Source: Jiangella muralis
GTDB lineage: Bacteria > Actinomycetota > Actinomycetes > Jiangellales > Jiangellaceae
DNA length: 64,000 nt
Assembly: GCF_001270745.1 (NCBI RefSeq)
Contig: NZ_KQ434759.1
Span: 124,001 to 188,000 of the forward strand
Direction: 5' to 3'
Shown piece by piece: positions 60,951 to 64,000 of the stretch. The notes beneath the pieces are model-generated. The model was not told the DNA's origin. It saw only the letters and a program-made list of their open reading frames with translations, and did no database searches. Each line of letters opens with the position of its first letter. Position 1 is the first letter of the stretch. A program made the position numbers and the translations under genes.

Positions 60951-62651
60951 GTGGATACCGCAGAGGTGAGCGTTCACGGCGCTCTCGCCGCACTTCGCGG
61001 CCGGCTCTCGGGGGTGCAGTATCCGCTCGAGGTCAGCGACGCCGACGATGCCCGTACGACGCGGCGCGAACTGCTGGCTCAGCTCGACGACTACATCCTC
61101 CCGCGCCTCGACCAGCTGGACGCGCCGTTGCTCGCCGTCGTCGGCGGGTCGACCGGCGCCGGCAAGTCGACCCTGGTGAACTCGCTGGTCCGGCGGAAGG
61201 TCAGCGACGCCGGCGTGCTGCGTCCGACGACACGGTCGCCGGTCCTGGTGCACCACCCCGACGACGTCGGCTGGTTCGACGAGCTGCGGGTGCTGCCGGA
61301 CCTCCCGCGCGTGGCGATCCACGACCAGGCCGGCGGCGCGCTGCGACTGGTCGCCGACGACGGGTTGCCGACCGGCATCGCGATCCTCGACGCGCCCGAC
61401 GTCGACTCCGTCGTGACGGAGAACCGGGCCCTCGCCGCGCAGCTGCTCGCGGCCGCCGACCTGTGGCTGTTCGTCACCACCGCGGCCCGCTACTCCGACG
61501 CCGTCCCGTGGGACTTCCTCCGCGCCGCCGCCGACCGCCAGGCCGCCGTCGCCGTCGTCCTCGACCGCGTCGCGCCCGACGCCGTCAGCGAGGTCCGCAC
61601 CCACCTGTCGGCGATGCTGGCCGAACACGGCCTCGGCGACGCGCCGCTGCTCGTCGTCGAGGAGACCGCCCCCGACGACTCCGGCCTGCTGCCCGAAGAG
61701 GCGGTCGCGTCGGTGCGGGGCTGGCTTGACGGGCTGGCCGCCGACGAGTCGGCCCGCAACGAGATCGTCCGGCGGACGCTCGACGGCGCCATCGGCGGGG
61801 CGCTGCGGCAGCTCCCGGTGCTCGCCGAGGCCGCCGACCACCAGGTCGAGGCGCTGACCCGGCTGCGGGACGAGATCGCGCACGTCTACGGCAAGGCGGC
61901 CAAGCGCATCGACGCCGCGTCCGCCGACGGCTCGATGCTGCGCGGCGAGGTGCTCGCGCGCTGGCAGGACTTCGTCGGGACCGGCGACTTCATGCGGTCG
62001 CTGGAGGCGCGGGTCGGCCGCATGCGCGACAAGGTGACGGCGTTCCTGAAGGGACGTCCGCAGCCCGCGGCGGCGGTCGAGGAGGCGATCGAGAACGGCG
62101 TCGCCGCGATGATCGTCGAGGAGGCCAACCGAGCCGCCGAGAAGTCCGACGGCAAGTGGCGCGACTCCGCCGCCGGCCGCGCCCTGCTGGCCGGTGACGA
62201 CCTCTCCCGCACCGTCGGCGACCTCCCCGAACGCAGCGCCACGACCGTCCGCGAATGGCAGGACGCGGTCGTGACGATGGTCCGGTCGGAGGGTGCGGAC
62301 AAGCGGTTCAACGCCCGGCTGCTCTCGTTCGGGGTCAACGGGCTGGGGCTCGCGCTGATGATCGTCGTGTTCGCGTCGACGGCCGGGCTGACCGGCGCCG
62401 AGGTCGGCGTCGCGGGCGGGACCGCCGTCGTCGGGCAGAAGCTGCTCGAGGCGATCTTCGGCGACGAGGCCGTGCGGCGGCTGGCCGCCCAGGCCCGCGC
62501 CGACCTGTCGGAACGGGTCGAGGAGCTGCTGCGGACCGAGTCCGCGCGGTTCACCGACCGGCTCGGGGGACTACCCGTCGAGGCCGGCGCCGGCGACGCG
62601 CTGCGGGCCGCCCTCGTCACCGTCGAGCAGGCCCGGGAGGACGCCGGATGA
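60951..62651 (+). CDS. Dynamin-like GTPase, first of a pair
   Basis: 566 aa. G1 loop VVGGSTGAGKSTLVNSLV (about 63-80); switch segment with VLRPTTRSP; G3-like AILDAPDVDS (about 143); G4-like VVLDRVAPD replaces NKxD. A helical region follows, with a hydrophobic pair of segments (LLSFGVNGLGLALMIVVFAS, about 460-490) suited to membrane attachment. Resembles bacterial dynamin-like pairs that remodel membranes. The start is among GTG 60936, 60951 and 60966. It overlaps the next GTPase gene by 4 bp. Confidence 0.87.
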   Translation: MDTAEVSVHGALAALRGRLSGVQYPLEVSDADDARTTRRELLAQLDDYILPRLDQLDAPLLAVVGGSTGAGKSTLVNSLVRRKVSDAGVLRPTTRSPVLVHHPDDVGWFDELRVLPDLPRVAIHDQAGGALRLVADDGLPTGIAILDAPDVDSVVTENRALAAQLLAAADLWLFVTTAARYSDAVPWDFLRAAADRQAAVAVVLDRVAPDAVSEVRTHLSAMLAEHGLGDAPLLVVEETAPDDSGLLPEEAVASVRGWLDGLAADESARNEIVRRTLDGAIGGALRQLPVLAEAADHQVEALTRLRDEIAHVYGKAAKRIDAASADGSMLRGEVLARWQDFVGTGDFMRSLEARVGRMRDKVTAFLKGRPQPAAAVEEAIENGVAAMIVEEANRAAEKSDGKWRDSAAGRALLAGDDLSRTVGDLPERSATTVREWQDAVVTMVRSEGADKRFNARLLSFGVNGLGLALMIVVFASTAGLTGAEVGVAGGTAVVGQKLLEAIFGDEAVRRLAAQARADLSERVEELLRTESARFTDRLGGLPVEAGAGDALRAALVTVEQAREDAG

Positions 62652-64000
62652 AGAGGTGGTCCCGACGAGGCCGCATCACGCTGCCGGAACGGGTGACCGC
62701 GCTGCAGGAGGCGGTCGCGGCCGGTGGCAAGCGGCTGCCGGCCGACCTCGCCCAGACGGTGCAGGTCGTCGTCGACCGCGCCGGCGAGCGCCGTCAGCTC
62801 TCCGTCGAGCACACCGTCGTCGCGCTGGCCGGCGCCACGGGCAGCGGCAAGTCGACGCTGTTCAACCGCATCGCCGGCATGGAGGTCTCGGTCGTCGGCG
62901 TCCGCCGCCCGACGACGTCCGACCCGCTGGCGATCGTGTGGGGGACGCAGGGCGTGATCCCGCTGCTCGACTGGCTCGCCGTGCCGCCGCGGCACCGGGT
63001 CGCCCGCGAGAGCGTGCTCGACTCCGGCGCGGGCGACGACCTCGACGGTCTCGTCCTGCTCGACCTCCCGGACCACGACTCCACCCAGAGGGAGCACCGC
63101 GACACCGTCGACCGCCTCGTCGAGATGGTCGACCTGTTCGTCTGGATCCTCGACCCGCAGAAGTACGCCGACGCCGCTCTGCATGAGCGGTACCTGCGGC
63201 CGCTGGCGTCGCACCAGGGCGTCACCGTCATCGTGCTCAACCAGATCGACCGCCTCACCCGCGCCGACGTCGTCGAGTGCGTCACCGACCTGCGCGGACT
63301 GCTCGACAAGGACGGGCTGGACGAGGTCCCGGTGGTCGCCCTGTCCGCCGCGACCGGCGACGGCGTCGAGGTGCTGGTCGACCTCATCCGGACCGCCGTG
63401 ACCAAGCGCCGCGCCGTCGACGAGCGCATCGAGGCCGACATCAGGATGACGGCCGAGCTGGTGGCGACCGCGGTGGGTTCCGGCGCGCCCGGGTCGGTGG
63501 GCGACGGCGAGCGGCGGCAACTCGCGTCCGCCGTGGCGTCGGCGTCGGGGGCGGATGTCGTCGCGACGGCGGCGGGACGGTCGTACCTGCAGCGGGCGCG
63601 CGTGGCGACCGGGTGGCCGATCACCCGCTGGCTGGGCCGGTTTCGACGCGATCCGCTGTCCAGGCTGGGGGTCCGCATCCGGTCGTCCGCGCTGTCGCCG
63701 TCTGCCGGTGGGTCCGTGCTCGGTTCCGGTGGTTCTGGTTCTGGTGGGGCCGGGTCTGGTGGTTCTGGGTCCGGTGGGGCCGGGTCCGGTGCTGGCGGCG
63801 CGGCCGGCGCTTCGTCTGGTGGCGGCGCGTCCGTTGGTTCGTCCGGTGGCGCCCGGATCTCGTTGCCGGCGCCGACGCCGGTGCAGCGGTCGCGTTCGGA
63901 CGCGGCGGTCCGCGAGTACGCCGACGCCGCGGCCGGCTCCCTCCCGCCCGCCTGGCGCGACTCCGTCCGCTCCGTCGCCGCGTCCGCCGGTACCCGGTTG
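62648..64000 (+). CDS. Dynamin-like GTPase, second of a pair (3' end beyond window)
   Basis: 451 codons visible, still open. G1 loop VALAGATGSGKSTLFNRIAG (about 58-77), then RRPTTSDPLAIVW, G3 LLDLPDHDST (about 137) and a canonical G4 VLNQIDRL (NQxD, about 197). After residue 350 comes a Gly/Ser/Ala linker (63717-63850) made of repeated GSGG and GAGS units with T-ending codons, unlike the rest of the window. ATG 62648 overlaps the previous stop (ATGA), so the two GTPases are coupled and may form a heteromer. Confidence 0.88.
   Translation, partial: MKRWSRRGRITLPERVTALQEAVAAGGKRLPADLAQTVQVVVDRAGERRQLSVEHTVVALAGATGSGKSTLFNRIAGMEVSVVGVRRPTTSDPLAIVWGTQGVIPLLDWLAVPPRHRVARESVLDSGAGDDLDGLVLLDLPDHDSTQREHRDTVDRLVEMVDLFVWILDPQKYADAALHERYLRPLASHQGVTVIVLNQIDRLTRADVVECVTDLRGLLDKDGLDEVPVVALSAATGDGVEVLVDLIRTAVTKRRAVDERIEADIRMTAELVATAVGSGAPGSVGDGERRQLASAVASASGADVVATAAGRSYLQRARVATGWPITRWLGRFRRDPLSRLGVRIRSSALSPSAGGSVLGSGGSGSGGAGSGGSGSGGAGSGAGGAAGASSGGGASVGSSGGARISLPAPTPVQRSRSDAAVREYADAAAGSLPPAWRDSVRSVAASAGTRL

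Overview
The window is chromosomal DNA from a high-GC Gram-positive bacterium. G/C third codon positions, frequent GTG starts, several apparently leaderless genes, twin-arginine signal peptides, and families such as SAV_915-like, DUF3618, LigD polymerase and a SigJ-type ECF sigma factor all point to an actinobacterium. A relative of Jiangellaceae or another soil lineage is likely, but the genus cannot be fixed from the sequence. I count about 60 protein genes, four tRNA genes (Leu, Lys, His, Arg, all on the minus strand), three or four broken genes and two short gene relics. Four apparent frameshifts (24.0, 24.3, 42.4 and 59.5 kb) could be real decay or base-calling errors.

1-9.2 kb: a GH51 arabinofuranosidase (cut by the window edge) is divergent from a LacI regulator. 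An orphan AbiEi/DUF559-like protein follows. Cobalamin-independent methionine synthase (metE) is then divergent from a three-gene cobalt uptake system (cbiMN-cbiQ-cbiO), so cobalt supply for B12 and the B12-free methionine route share one promoter region. 9.3-19.4 kb: a Tat-exported putative glycosidase, the HrpA helicase, and a coupled GH65 phosphorylase/beta-phosphoglucomutase pair for disaccharide phosphorolysis. 19.4-23.4 kb: small housekeeping and regulatory genes, including a RelA/SpoT-domain nucleotide synthetase and an Lrp regulator.

23.4-28.5 kb looks like an insertion region next to tRNA-Leu. It starts with a decayed divergent regulator/MFS pair. A four-gene cassette follows: an astacin-like zinc protease without signal peptide, a DUF2589 protein and two unrecognised proteins. 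Its last gene runs into the tRNA gene, and a truncated HTH-protein relic lies on the other side of the tRNA. 28.5-37.5 kb: peroxiredoxin and a membrane protein, a solitary GroES-like protein, an FUSC-type membrane protein, a LigD polymerase-domain gene whose 3' end lies in a 169-bp tandem duplication, a kinase-like phosphotransferase and a thiolase-HxlR operon with a clear operator.

37.98-38.97 kb is a non-coding kilobase packed with inverted repeats. It holds two divergently oriented copies of an approximately 130-140 nt structured element whose inner helix shows compensatory base changes. Parts of the same repeat family recur, rearranged, at 15.88-15.97 kb. I regard this as the most interesting undescribed feature. 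39-64 kb: SigJ-type sigma with its divergent partner genes, DUF3467/DUF3592/CsbD small proteins, a MarR-YceI pair with two operators, a secreted sialidase, oligoribonuclease, an AztD-like zinc protein under a Zur-type box, a PD-(D/E)XK-like nuclease, a YbaK deacylase, NUDIX, an ArsR-MFS operon, a frameshifted methyltransferase, a PEBP-family protein and a translationally coupled pair of dynamin-like GTPases that runs off the right end.
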